Positions 15,963 to 24,020 of a stretch of 64,000 nucleotides of DNA are shown here, piece after piece (positions within the stretch are counted from its first letter, which is position 1; every line of letters begins with the position of its first letter). The notes under the pieces were generated by a model. That model had not been told where the DNA came from. It ran no database searches and saw only the letters and a list, made by a program, of their open reading frames with translations. Origin of the DNA: Ruminococcus gauvreauii (GTDB lineage Bacteria > Bacillota > Clostridia > Lachnospirales > Lachnospiraceae); contig NZ_CP102290.1 in NCBI RefSeq assembly GCF_025151995.1, positions 3,534,001 through 3,598,000 on the forward strand, in the 5' to 3' direction. A program made the position numbers and the translations under genes.

Positions 15963-16538
15963 ATGTCACTGACAAAAGAAGATCTGCAGGCAATCGCACA
16001 GATTGTTGATTCGGCACTGGAGGAAAAATTAGACGAGAAACTGAATGTGAAGCTGGATGAAAAACTTGAGGGACTGGATGCGAAGTTCGACGAGAAACTT
16101 GAGAGACTGGATGCGAAGTTTGACGAGAAACTTGAGAGACTGGATGCGAAGTTTGACGAGAAACTTGAGAGACTGGATGCGAAGTTCGACGAGAAACTTG
16201 AGAGACTGGATGCGAAGTTTGACGAGAAACTCGAGGGACTGGATGTGAAGTTCGACGAGAAACTTGAGAGACTTGAGACAAAGTTTGACGCAAAGCTGGA
16301 TCCGATCAATAGCCGGCTGGAGGGGATAGAGAGACGGATGGATCGAATGGAGCTGAAGCTGGAGAATGAGATCTGCAGAAATATTAAAATCATTGCAGAG
16401 GGACACCTGGATCTGTACCGGAATCTGAATGAGACGATCAGGGTCTCAAATGACATCAGGGCAACAGAAGAACTTCAGAACATCAGGCTGAATGTATTGG
16501 AGCATGAGATGAGAATGCTAAAGTGCAGAGTTGCCTGA
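15963..16538 (+). CDS. Small coiled-coil protein with seven hendecad repeats
   Basis: A 191-residue, highly charged, cytoplasmic-looking protein with no signal peptide. Residues 32-108 are seven tandem 11-residue units of the type DEKLERLDAKF (a hendecad), which would form a right-leaning coiled coil. It continues without repeats as more helix (RLEGIERRMDRMELKLE and on) to the end. AGGAG lies seven bases before the ATG at 15963; an upstream in-frame ATG lacks a ribosome site. The protein family is not recognised. Short helical proteins of this kind occur scattered in Clostridia genomes, sometimes near mobile DNA, and their role is not known to me. Confidence 0.75.
   Translation: MSLTKEDLQAIAQIVDSALEEKLDEKLNVKLDEKLEGLDAKFDEKLERLDAKFDEKLERLDAKFDEKLERLDAKFDEKLERLDAKFDEKLEGLDVKFDEKLERLETKFDAKLDPINSRLEGIERRMDRMELKLENEICRNIKIIAEGHLDLYRNLNETIRVSNDIRATEELQNIRLNVLEHEMRMLKCRVA
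16056..16286 (+). repeat. Seven in-frame 33-bp tandem repeats inside the coiled-coil gene
   Basis: Seven contiguous 33-bp units, the central ones nearly identical at DNA level (differences such as TTT/TTC and AGA/GGA). High DNA identity between units implies recent slippage or selection for homogeneity; copy number may vary between strains. Confidence 0.9.
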
Positions 16539-16584
16539 GCAGCGCAGATGTAATATTCCTGAAAGCGTCATAAGTTTTTTGAAA

Positions 16585-16635
16585 AAAGTCCGATTTCCGG
16601 ATACAGGGATTCTCACCCTGGGGAAATCGGACTTT
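16585..16635. terminator. Bidirectional terminator between coiled-coil and MATE genes
   Basis: AAAGTCCGATTTCC (16585-16598) pairs perfectly with GGAAATCGGACTTT (16622-16635), and the loop holds a second small hairpin CAGGG/CCCTG. On the minus strand the stem runs into TTTTTTC, so it is strongest for the MATE gene. Confidence 0.85.
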
Positions 16636-16663
16636 CTATTTCAGCACTATCAGATATGTACAG

Positions 16664-18004
16664 CTACTTTTGTTTCAGCCGCCTGAAACAAATCAGGAAA
16701 AAGACAATGCCGTATACCGTCGTGATCGGCGTGGCAAGACCGACCAGCATCAGAGATGCACCAGGAAGCCGGGACATCAGTATTGATACCGGGATACGGA
16801 TGCAGAATGCGGATGTGATTCCCTGCAGCATGACGGGAATGCTTTTGCCGCAGCCATTAAAATATCCGATGCTGCTGAATAATACACAGGTGAGGATACA
16901 GTCTGCCGAAAAGCCCCTCAGATAGCTGGCACTCTGCGTGATCACCGCCTGATCGGACGTGAATGCAGCGGACAGCCCGGCACCCCCGAAGAAGCCGGCC
17001 ACAAACATCACGATTCCGACTGCTATGCCGGAGAACATTGCAGTGTAGAATCCTTTTTTGGCGCGGTCCATTTTGCCTGCCCCCACATTCTGTGCGACGA
17101 AGGCTGAGACACTCTGCATGACGGAGGCCGGCACCAGCATGATAAAGGAGACGATTTTTTGGGCAACGCCGTATCCCGCCGATGGCTGAAGGCCCATACC
17201 GTTGATGATGGAGTTGATCACCAGGAAGGAGATTTGTACCGTGGTCTCCTGCAGGGCGATCGGTACGCCTATTTTCAGGATCAGCCGCAGTTCTCTGACG
17301 AATATCCTGCATTGCTGAAGGGAAAAGGAGATGGGGAGATTCTGACGTCTCAGAACCAGCAGAGAGGCGATCACCGACACCCCCTGTGCCGCGATGGTAG
17401 CGATTGCGGCTCCGGTTACGTCCATTTTAAAGACCCCGACAAGCAGCAGGTCTCCGACAATATTGACAATGCATGCGATTCCGACGAACAGGAACGGAAG
17501 ATTGGCGTTGCCGACACCGCGGAGGATACTGCTGATTACATTATACGCGATGATGATCAGAATACCGCCGGAACAGATACGGATATAAGTGACTGCCTTG
17601 TCAAAAGATTCCGCCGGTACCTGCAGAAGATGTGCGATGTTTCCTGCAAACACCTCCAGCAGTATCGTCACTATGATCCCGATGATTACAAACAGTACGA
17701 TGGAGGTGCCGACCGTATTACCGGATTCCTCCGGCTTTTTTTCACCGATATGCTGCCCTATGACGACCGTTGCGCCCATGGCAAGGCTGGTTATAATGAA
17801 AGTTACCATCTGCATAAACGCGCTTCCGGTTCCAACCGCTGATATGCTGCTGGCATCACCGAACTGGCCGACTACCAGCAGATCGACTGCTCCGTATGCT
17901 GCCTGAAGCACCAGGGCGCCCAGCACAGGCAGGGCAAACCGTACAATAGCCTGAAAAACAGAGCCCTCCGTAAATGTGATTTTGCTGCTTTTTTCTTTTG
18001 CCAT
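16664..18004 (-). CDS. MATE family multidrug/metabolite exporter
   Basis: A 446-residue polytopic protein with about 12 hydrophobic segments in two six-helix halves. It begins MAKEKSSKITF and contains the family-typical VGQFGDASSISAVGTG in the first half. MATE proteins export cationic or other compounds using a Na+ or H+ gradient. The frame is open upstream to 18148, but that extension runs through the tRNA-Gly gene and its terminator. AAGGAGGGAAG immediately before the ATG at 18004 fixes the start. The substrate is unknown. Confidence 0.9.
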   Translation of the reverse strand: MAKEKSSKITFTEGSVFQAIVRFALPVLGALVLQAAYGAVDLLVVGQFGDASSISAVGTGSAFMQMVTFIITSLAMGATVVIGQHIGEKKPEESGNTVGTSIVLFVIIGIIVTILLEVFAGNIAHLLQVPAESFDKAVTYIRICSGGILIIIAYNVISSILRGVGNANLPFLFVGIACIVNIVGDLLLVGVFKMDVTGAAIATIAAQGVSVIASLLVLRRQNLPISFSLQQCRIFVRELRLILKIGVPIALQETTVQISFLVINSIINGMGLQPSAGYGVAQKIVSFIMLVPASVMQSVSAFVAQNVGAGKMDRAKKGFYTAMFSGIAVGIVMFVAGFFGGAGLSAAFTSDQAVITQSASYLRGFSADCILTCVLFSSIGYFNGCGKSIPVMLQGITSAFCIRIPVSILMSRLPGASLMLVGLATPITTVYGIVFFLICFRRLKQK

Positions 18005-18049
18005 TCTTCCCTCCTTATGATTCTTTGGATGTCTGCGTATTCGTAACAT

Positions 18050-18084
18050 AAAAAAGAATAGCCCTCCAAAAAGGAAAGCTATTC
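18050..18084 (-). terminator. Terminator of the tRNA-Gly gene
   Basis: On the minus strand GAATAGC pairs with GCTATTC and is followed by TTTTTTATG. It lies directly after the tRNA and upstream of the MATE gene, so the two are probably transcribed separately. Confidence 0.75.
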
Positions 18085-18099
18085 CGCTTTCAAACCGAC

Positions 18100-18170
18100 A
18101 GCAGATAAGGGGAATCGAACCCCCCTCTCCAGCTTGGGAAGCTAGCATTCTACCGATAAACTATATCTGC
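18100..18170 (-). tRNA. tRNA-Gly (anticodon CCC)
   Basis: The minus strand folds as a full cloverleaf. The 7-bp acceptor stem is GCAGATA with TATCTGC, the anticodon stem CTAGC/GCTGG closes the loop TTCCCAA (anticodon CCC, reading GGG), and the T arm is GGGG-TTCGATT-CCCC. The discriminator is T and the CCA end is not encoded. Length is 71 bases including the discriminator. The D arm is short, as in many tRNA-Gly. Confidence 0.93.
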
Positions 18171-18245
18171 ATGTATTTTATTATAGCAGTTTTTCATGAA
18201 AAATCAAGTGTTTCAGCAATATTTAACAGGGCTGCTCTGCAAAGC

Positions 18246-18274
18246 TTGCAAACAGAAGTCAATGTTGCTATAAT
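18246..18274 (+). promoter_or_regulatory. Promoter of the thiamine operon
   Basis: TTGCAA (18246-18251), a 17-base spacer and TATAAT (18269-18274). Transcription would start just ahead of the TPP riboswitch. Confidence 0.75.
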
Positions 18275-18291
18275 ACTATTACAATTTTATA

Positions 18292-18387
18292 ATTGCAGGG
18301 GAACTGATGCAGTTGAGAAGGCGGCGCACGTCACGTGGCGCACCTGACCCTTTGAACCTGTCGGTTAATACCGTCGTAGGGAGCAAA
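18292..18387 (+). ncRNA. TPP riboswitch
   Basis: The sequence matches the thiamine pyrophosphate (THI box) aptamer: CAGGGG near 18296, TTGAGA near 18313, ACCCTTTGAACCTG at about 18347-18360 and TTAATACCG-TCGTAGGGAGC at 18365-18384, with TTGC/GCAA closing helix P1. It lies between a strong promoter and thiM and is followed by an intrinsic terminator. By family rule TPP binding would stop transcription of the operon. Confidence 0.93.
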
Positions 18388-18408
18388 CAAACACAGTTGG
18401 AAGTAGAA

Positions 18409-18439
18409 TGTCTGGGGATTTGCACCCGGGCATTTTTTT
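18409..18439 (+). terminator. Riboswitch expression-platform terminator
   Basis: TGTCTGGGG pairs with CCCGGGCA around TTTGCA and runs into ATTTTTTT, 25 bases after the aptamer and 40 bases before the thiM start. Confidence 0.85.
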
Positions 18440-18479
18440 CGTTTGCAATTATAATTCTAAAGAAAAAGGAGAGAAAAGT

Positions 18480-19301
18480 ATGAGTGTAAAACAGGAAGCA
18501 GCGAAACTGAATACCGGGATGAGAAATACAGTCCCTCTTGTCCATAACATAACAAATTACGTGACAGTCAATGACTGTGCGAACGCCCTACTTGCGATCG
18601 GAGCTTCACCTATCATGGCGGATGACATGTTGGAAGCGGCAGATATCACTGCCATATCCTCTGCGCTGGTCATCAATATCGGGACGTTAAACCAGAGAAC
18701 CATAGAATCCATGATCCTGGCGGGGAAGAGAGCAAATGAGCTGGGGATTCCCGTCGTCTTTGACCCGGTGGGCGCGGGAGCGTCAAAGCTCCGGAACGAG
18801 ACTACGCAGAGGATTCTGGAGCAGGTTGAGATCAGCATTCTTCGGGGAAATCTCTCGGAGGTGTCTTATGTGGCAGGCCTGTCCGCGTCCACCAAGGGGG
18901 TAGATACCTCGGAGGAGGACAGTGACAAAGATGCACTTGCGGTGGCAAAAACGGCGGCGGAGAAGCTCTCCTGCACAGTCGCCGTCACAGGAGCTGTCGA
19001 TGTGGTCTCGGACGGCGCCCGTGCCGTCAGGATATTCAACGGACATCCAATGCTCTCGAAGATTACAGGAACCGGATGCATGGCAAGCGCAGTTACGGGC
19101 GGCTATGCGGGAATGAAACAGGACGCATTCACGGCGGCGGCCGCGGGTGTGATGTCCATGGGTATTGCCGGCGAAATTGCGTATGAAAAGGCGGGACACA
19201 TGGGAACCGGCAGTTTTCGCGTGGCACTGATGGATGCATTGTCCATGCTGAATGAACAGATGATAGAGGAGATGGGAAAAATTGAAGAAGCAAAACATTG
19301 A
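18480..19301 (+). CDS. thiM: Hydroxyethylthiazole kinase
   Basis: A 273-residue ribokinase-fold enzyme that phosphorylates 4-methyl-5-(2-hydroxyethyl)thiazole for thiamine salvage. Family motifs include VHNITNYVTVNDCANALLA, GASPIMADD, FDPVGAGAS and the C-terminal anion-hole stretch ITGTGCMASA. The frame extends to 18408, inside the riboswitch terminator; AAAGGAG before the ATG at 18480 sets the real start. It is the first gene under the TPP riboswitch and overlaps thiE by 20 bases. Confidence 0.95.
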   Translation: MSVKQEAAKLNTGMRNTVPLVHNITNYVTVNDCANALLAIGASPIMADDMLEAADITAISSALVINIGTLNQRTIESMILAGKRANELGIPVVFDPVGAGASKLRNETTQRILEQVEISILRGNLSEVSYVAGLSASTKGVDTSEEDSDKDALAVAKTAAEKLSCTVAVTGAVDVVSDGARAVRIFNGHPMLSKITGTGCMASAVTGGYAGMKQDAFTAAAAGVMSMGIAGEIAYEKAGHMGTGSFRVALMDALSMLNEQMIEEMGKIEEAKH

Positions 19302-19911
19302 TTATACGTTGTACCTGTGCACGGACAGGGAACTGATGAGTACGGAAACGCTGGAGGAGGCGGTTGAGAAGGCGATCAAAGGCGGATGTACGGTTGTCCA
19401 GCTCAGGGAGAAGCATTGTTCTTCGAGAGAATTTTATCAGGCGGCGGTGAACATCCGTGAGATCACAAGAAAATACCAGGTGCCGCTGATTATCAATGAT
19501 CGCGTGGATATCGCGCTTGCAATCGATGCGGACGGTGTCCATGTGGGACAGAGTGATCTTCCGGCCAGTGTGGTGCGCAGTATCATTGGAGAGGATAAGA
19601 TCGTAGGGGTGTCTGCCGCGAAGGTCTCCGAGGCAGAGCAGGCGGTGAAAGACGGTGCAGACTATCTGGGAGTCGGGGCGATGTTTCCGACGGATACCAA
19701 GACAGATGCGCGCCCCGTTACGATGGAAGAACTGAGGGCGATCCGCAGTGCCGCAGACGTACCGATCGTTGTCATCGGGGGGATTAATCAGAAAACAGTG
19801 CATCATTTTAAGGATACCGGAATCGACGGCCTGGCGGTCGTATCCGCTGTTATTGCAGCAGAGGACATCGAACAGGCGGCAAGAGAGATGGTATCAAAAT
19901 TCAGGGAGTAG
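19282..19911 (+). CDS. thiE: Thiamine-phosphate synthase
   Basis: A 209-residue TIM-barrel enzyme joining HMP-pyrophosphate and thiazole phosphate to give thiamine phosphate. Recognised by VVQLREKHCSSREF, LIINDRVDIALAIDADGVHVGQ (read as two parts around ADG), YLGVGAMFPTDTK and VVIGGI. Translation starts at TTG (19282) inside the end of thiM, behind GAGGAGATGGG, so it is probably translationally coupled. Confidence 0.94.
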   Translation: MKKQNIDYTLYLCTDRELMSTETLEEAVEKAIKGGCTVVQLREKHCSSREFYQAAVNIREITRKYQVPLIINDRVDIALAIDADGVHVGQSDLPASVVRSIIGEDKIVGVSAAKVSEAEQAVKDGADYLGVGAMFPTDTKTDARPVTMEELRAIRSAADVPIVVIGGINQKTVHHFKDTGIDGLAVVSAVIAAEDIEQAAREMVSKFRE

Positions 19912-19914
19912 AGA

Positions 19915-20574
19915 ATGAGAGAATTTAAAGCGGCAATCTTTGACCTGGACGGCACACTTCTGGATTCGATGGGAGTCTGGGAAACGGTCGATATCGAATT
20001 TTTAGGGAAACGGAACCTTGACCTGCCCGAAGACTATCTTGAGGCGGTCACACCGATGGGATTTGAGGCGGCGGCAGACTATACAGTGAAGCGCTTTGGA
20101 CTGAAGGAAGATCCGGAAGCGATCATACAGGAATGGTATTCCATGGCGAAAGATGCCTATCGAAATACCGTTGCACTGAAACCGAATGTCCGGGAATATC
20201 TCGGACTGCTGAAGGAAAGAGGCGTTCGGATTGCGGCGGCTACCTCGTCGGATGAGGAACTGTTTAAACCGGCGCTTGTCAATAATGGTATTGACGGGTA
20301 CTTTGAACACATCGTCACAGTCCGCGATGTAACACGCGGTAAAGGGTATCCGGATATCTATGAGGAGGCAGCTGCCAGAATGCAGGTGAAACCAAAGGAG
20401 AGCGCGGTATTTGAGGATATTTTAAAAGGAATCGAGGGAGCCAGGGCAGGCGGCTTTCTTGCGGTCGGCGTCTACGACCGGTATTCAGAATACGAAAAGG
20501 AAGCCATGATCGCACTTGCCGACCGCTATATCTACGACTTTGGTGAATTGATGGAAGGAGAATATAATATCTGA
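19915..20574 (+). CDS. HAD superfamily phosphatase embedded in the thiamine operon
   Basis: A 219-residue HAD hydrolase (beta-phosphoglucomutase/phosphatase subgroup) with DLDGTLLDS (nucleophile D10, acid D12), motif II AATSS, the lysine in GKGYPDIY and motif III FEDILKGIEGARAGGF. It starts three bases after thiE and its stop overlaps the thiD start, so it belongs to the operon. A role on thiamine phosphate or a pyrimidine/thiazole phosphate is inferred from context only; Clostridia normally phosphorylate thiamine phosphate through ThiL, which is not encoded here. Confidence 0.85.
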   Translation: MREFKAAIFDLDGTLLDSMGVWETVDIEFLGKRNLDLPEDYLEAVTPMGFEAAADYTVKRFGLKEDPEAIIQEWYSMAKDAYRNTVALKPNVREYLGLLKERGVRIAAATSSDEELFKPALVNNGIDGYFEHIVTVRDVTRGKGYPDIYEEAAARMQVKPKESAVFEDILKGIEGARAGGFLAVGVYDRYSEYEKEAMIALADRYIYDFGELMEGEYNI

Positions 20575-21353
20575 TGAAGACAGTATTGACGATTGCGGGC
20601 AGTGATTCGAGCGGAGGAGCCGGCATTCAGGCGGATATCAAGACAGTCACGGCACACGGGCTGTATGCGATGAGTGCGGTTACGGCACTGACGGCACAGA
20701 ATACCACGGGAGTCTATGGGATCATGGAGGTGACGCCGGAATTTCTGGCAAACCAGCTCGACTGCATTTTTAAAGATATATATCCGGACGCTGTAAAGAT
20801 CGGAATGGTATCTTCGGCGGCGCTGATTGAGGTGATCGCTGATAAATTAAAAGAATACGGGGCGCAGCATATCGTGACGGATCCCGTGATGGTATCGACG
20901 AGCGGAAGCCGGCTGCTGGCCGAGGATGCCGCTGAGACTCTCGTTCATACGCTGATCCCGCTCGCGGAGGTGATCACGCCGAATATACCGGAGGCGGAGG
21001 TGCTATGCGGGATGGAAATAAAAACAGCGGCGGATATGGAGAAGGCGGCTGTGAAGATCGCAGATTTCACAAATGGAGCGGTATTGATAAAGGGCGGCCA
21101 TGACCTGAATGATGCCAATGACCTGCTGTATGCAAACGGCAGTTTCAATTGGCTGAACGGTGAGCGTATCAGCAATCCAAACACTCACGGAACCGGGTGC
21201 ACGCTGTCCTCTGCGATCGCGTGCGGCCTGGCAAAGGGTGACACGCTGACGGACAGTGTAACATCTGCAAAAGCATACATATCGGGGGCACTGCGCGCTA
21301 ACCTCAATCTGGGGCATGGCAGCGGACCGCTCAATCACATGTTTATGATCTGA
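20574..21353 (+). CDS. thiD: Hydroxymethylpyrimidine/phosphomethylpyrimidine kinase
   Basis: A 259-residue ribokinase-fold enzyme that phosphorylates HMP twice to HMP-PP. It begins MKTVLTIAGSDSSGGAGIQA, and has DPVMVSTSGSRLL and the C-terminal HGTGCTLSSA active-site loop. The ATG overlaps the TGA of the HAD gene (TGATG). With thiM and thiE it completes salvage of both thiamine halves. Confidence 0.95.
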   Translation: MKTVLTIAGSDSSGGAGIQADIKTVTAHGLYAMSAVTALTAQNTTGVYGIMEVTPEFLANQLDCIFKDIYPDAVKIGMVSSAALIEVIADKLKEYGAQHIVTDPVMVSTSGSRLLAEDAAETLVHTLIPLAEVITPNIPEAEVLCGMEIKTAADMEKAAVKIADFTNGAVLIKGGHDLNDANDLLYANGSFNWLNGERISNPNTHGTGCTLSSAIACGLAKGDTLTDSVTSAKAYISGALRANLNLGHGSGPLNHMFMI

Positions 21354-21373
21354 CAGAAAGGGGGAATTGTGAA

Positions 21374-22573
21374 GTGGAAGCAAAGAAGACATCGACGCTG
21401 GGCAATGGACTGATCTGGTTCGGAGCCGCCGTGTCGATCGCTGAGATACTGACGGGTACCTATATTGCACCGCTTGGCATGCAGAAAGGGATGGCTGCCA
21501 TCCTGCTCGGGCATCTGATCGGATGCCTGCTGTTCTGCCTGGCCGGGCTGATCGGAGGCCAGACGGGGAAAAGCGCGATGGAGACCGTTAAAATGTCATT
21601 CGGAAGCAAAGGCGCACTGCTGTTTGCTGTTCTGAATGTGCTGCAGCTGGTGGGATGGACTGCCATCATGATCATCAACGGAGCACAGGCGACGACTGTG
21701 ATAACGGGAAAACTGTGGGGGATTGACCAGACATGGATCTGGTGTCTGGCGATCGGAGCGCTGATCATCTTATGGGTCACCATCGGCATTAAAAATATCG
21801 GTAAACTGAATTATATCGCTATGGGTGCGTTGTTTATACTGACGATTATTTTAAGCACGGTCGTATTCAAAGGCACACCTGCGGCGTCCGTGGAGAATAG
21901 TCTCAGTTTTGGTGCGGCCGTTGAACTGAGTGCGGCGATGCCGCTGTCCTGGCTGCCGCTGATCTCGGACTACACGCGGGATGCGAAGAAACCGTGCCAG
22001 GCCACCGTGGTCAGTACGCTCGTGTATTTTGCGGGCAGCTGCTGGATGTATGCCATTGGAATGGGAGCAGCCGTCTTTACCGGAGAAACACAGATCTCGA
22101 ACATCATGCTTCAGGCAGGGCTCGGAATCGCCGGTGTTCTCATCCTGGTGGTATCCACGGTGACAACAACGTTTCTTGATGCATTTTCAGCGGGTGTGAG
22201 CGCAGAGAGCATATCGCGGAGGCTGAAGGAAAAGCCGATGGCGATCGGTGTGGCGGTTGTCGGTATTTTACTGTCCATCTTTACCCCGATTCAGAGCTTT
22301 GAAGGTTTCCTCTATCTGATCGGGTCTGTCTTTGCACCGATGATCGCCATTCAGATCGCGGATTATTTCATCCTGAAACGCAGAAGTGATGCCTGCAGTG
22401 CGGACTGGGTGAACCTGGTTCTCTGGGGTATCGGGTTTCTCATCTACCGGATGTTCATGAGAATTGACACGCCGGTCGGTCAGACATTGCCCGTCATGCT
22501 GGTCATCATCGCGTTATGCGTCCTTGTTCGGAAGATTGGTGTATTTCAGAAAAAGGCTGACGGAGGTGTTTAA
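21374..22573 (+). CDS. cytX: Putative hydroxymethylpyrimidine transporter CytX (NCS1 family)
   Basis: A 399-residue NCS1-type permease with about 12 membrane segments. CytX proteins occur in TPP-regulated operons and are thought to import the pyrimidine moiety (HMP), which fits this position at the end of a salvage operon. Translation starts at GTG (21374) behind AAGGGGGAA. The gene's last 60 bases overlap the end of the convergent PHP gene. Confidence 0.9.
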   Translation: MEAKKTSTLGNGLIWFGAAVSIAEILTGTYIAPLGMQKGMAAILLGHLIGCLLFCLAGLIGGQTGKSAMETVKMSFGSKGALLFAVLNVLQLVGWTAIMIINGAQATTVITGKLWGIDQTWIWCLAIGALIILWVTIGIKNIGKLNYIAMGALFILTIILSTVVFKGTPAASVENSLSFGAAVELSAAMPLSWLPLISDYTRDAKKPCQATVVSTLVYFAGSCWMYAIGMGAAVFTGETQISNIMLQAGLGIAGVLILVVSTVTTTFLDAFSAGVSAESISRRLKEKPMAIGVAVVGILLSIFTPIQSFEGFLYLIGSVFAPMIAIQIADYFILKRRSDACSADWVNLVLWGIGFLIYRMFMRIDTPVGQTLPVMLVIIALCVLVRKIGVFQKKADGGV

Positions 22574-23254
22574 TACAAGATTTTCCGGAAAACCGGTTTC
22601 TTCAAGCAACTGATAAGCGGCTGCGTGATTGCCGATCTCGGTATTCGTATGGGCATCGCTGCTGACGATGACCGGCTGGCCGTATTCCTTGCAGAGCTGC
22701 AGCATCCTGCGGTCGATATCGCGGGCACCGCGGCGTGTGGTTCTCGGATCGAGAGAGTGATTGTTCAGCTCCAGAACCTTGCCGGCTTTTTTTGCTCCCT
22801 CCACCAGTGCTTCCATGTGCACAGGAAAACGGCCGTCATCCGGATGACCGATGATATGGATACAGGGGTTTTCCATGACGCGCAGATAGACGCGTGTATT
22901 CTCGTCTGCATCACGGCACGGGTAGCACGGCGGGTGGATGCTGGCGATGGCGACGTCCATTTTCGCCAGGTCTTTCGGACCGAGGTCGATATCGCCGCCC
23001 GGCAGGATGTTCAGTTCAACACCGATCAGGTAGCGGGTGGTGCCGCCGAATTTCTCCCGGTAATATTCCCGGTCGATCATATCGGAATTGCTGAAATAAT
23101 ACGGATGGGTGCTGCCGGGCATTGCCGGGGCGTGGTCGGTGATCGCAAGCAGTTCCAGCTTCTTTTCGGCTGCAGCCTGCATCATCTCTGTCATGGTGTT
23201 GTATGCGTGTCCGCTTACGATGGTGTGTGTATGTGCGTCTAATACGTCTCTCAT
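22514..23254 (-). CDS. PHP-domain phosphatase (YcdX-like)
   Basis: A 246-residue PHP-fold metal-dependent phosphoesterase with the family's metal ligands in DAHTHTIVSGHAYNT, ITDHAPAMPGS, IASIHPP, IIGHPDD and VSSDAHTN. YcdX-type proteins hydrolyse small phosphate esters. Two ATGs (23260 and 23254) follow AGGAGG on the minus strand; the second has the better spacing. Its 3' end overlaps cytX by 60 bases on the opposite strand, with no terminator between, so the two mRNAs would be complementary at their ends. Confidence 0.87.
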   Translation of the reverse strand: MRDVLDAHTHTIVSGHAYNTMTEMMQAAAEKKLELLAITDHAPAMPGSTHPYYFSNSDMIDREYYREKFGGTTRYLIGVELNILPGGDIDLGPKDLAKMDVAIASIHPPCYPCRDADENTRVYLRVMENPCIHIIGHPDDGRFPVHMEALVEGAKKAGKVLELNNHSLDPRTTRRGARDIDRRMLQLCKEYGQPVIVSSDAHTNTEIGNHAAAYQLLEETGFPENLVLNTSVSLFLKYTNLPNKDA

Positions 23255-23410
23255 GATCATTTTCCTCCTGTACTGTCGGGTGTCTATACTTTATTATAAT
23301 GAAAATCAGATAAAATAAAAGCAGTTGAAAAAAAAGTCTGTATCATATATACTATATCTGTTAGCATCACGGGTGTGATGGAAGTACGATGTGAAAGAAG
23401 GGACGTATAA

Positions 23411-23911
23411 ATGAGTTTATTAGAACAGTGGAGAAAAATTGCGTATGATCAGAACGCAGATAAGGGGAAACTCCAGAAATTCTGGGCAGAATATTTCCTG
23501 GTTGAAAAAGGAATTTACGAACAGCTTCTTGCGGAGCCGGACGAGGTTGTGACCGGAACAGTAAAAGAGCTGGCGGAGAAATATGAGATCGATGTGATGA
23601 CGATGGTCGGTTTCCTGGACGGTATCAATGACAGCCTGAAGGAAGCGAATCCAATCGAAGAGATGGATGAGGATACCACCGTCAATCTGGGATTTGATAA
23701 AGAACTGCTGTATAAAAACATGGTTGATGCGAAAGCTGACTGGCTGTATGAACTCCCGGCATGGAAGGAAATCTTCACGGAAGAGCATTTAAAAGAGCTG
23801 TACCTGGAACAGAAGAAATCCGGTACGATCGTAAAAGGACACAAAGTCGGAAGAAACGATCCATGTCCGTGCGGCAGCGGTAAAAAATACAAAAAATGCT
23901 GCGGTAAGTAA
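23411..23911 (+). CDS. SEC-C motif protein
   Basis: A 166-residue soluble protein ending in the SEC-C zinc motif (GRNDPCPCGSGKKYKKCC), the same cysteine motif found at the C terminus of SecA. The rest is an alpha-helical acidic domain seen in Clostridia proteins of unknown role. Zinc binding is expected from the motif; partner and function are not known. AAGGGAC precedes the ATG; the T-tailed hairpin at 23926 follows. Confidence 0.85.
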   Translation: MSLLEQWRKIAYDQNADKGKLQKFWAEYFLVEKGIYEQLLAEPDEVVTGTVKELAEKYEIDVMTMVGFLDGINDSLKEANPIEEMDEDTTVNLGFDKELLYKNMVDAKADWLYELPAWKEIFTEEHLKELYLEQKKSGTIVKGHKVGRNDPCPCGSGKKYKKCCGK

Positions 23912-23925
23912 ATATAAAAAAAGCA

Positions 23926-23959
23926 TAAAAGCCTTGACGAACGTGTCAGGGTTTTTATA
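23926..23959 (+). terminator. Terminator of the SEC-C gene, overlapping the next promoter
   Basis: AAAAGCCTTGAC pairs with GTCAGGGTTTTT. The stem's descending part contains TTGACG (23934-23939), which with TATATA/TATAGT near 23956-23963 forms the probable promoter of the following regulator operon. Confidence 0.65.
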
Positions 23960-23965
23960 TAGTAT

Positions 23966-24004
23966 AAGTGTATTAATACCATTAGTACACTTGATACACA
24001 AGTG
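23966..24004. promoter_or_regulatory. Overlapping inverted repeats, candidate operator of the YtrA-like regulator
   Basis: AAGTGTA (23966-23972) pairs with TACACTT (23986-23992), and CACTTG (23988-23993) pairs with CAAGTG (23999-24004). They lie between the promoter and the start codon of the GntR gene. YtrA-type repressors bind palindromes in their own promoter, so autoregulation is likely. Confidence 0.6.
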
Positions 24005-24020
24005 GTGGAAGGAGGCATTC

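Noticed and set aside
16056..16286. Regular short repeats that could suggest a CRISPR array
   Set aside because: Units are contiguous with no spacers, are in frame and encode a hendecad coiled coil.
15865..16456. Two minus-strand frames rich in Ser/Phe or repeated VSRQTSHP units
   Set aside because: They are reverse-strand readings of the 33-bp coiled-coil repeats without ribosome sites.
18005..18148. N-terminal extension of the MATE protein
   Set aside because: It would run through tRNA-Gly and its terminator; the ribosome site at the 18004 start is ideal.
22625..23242. 205-codon plus-strand frame opposite the PHP gene
   Set aside because: Antisense shadow without ribosome site; the PHP metal motifs on the minus strand are complete.
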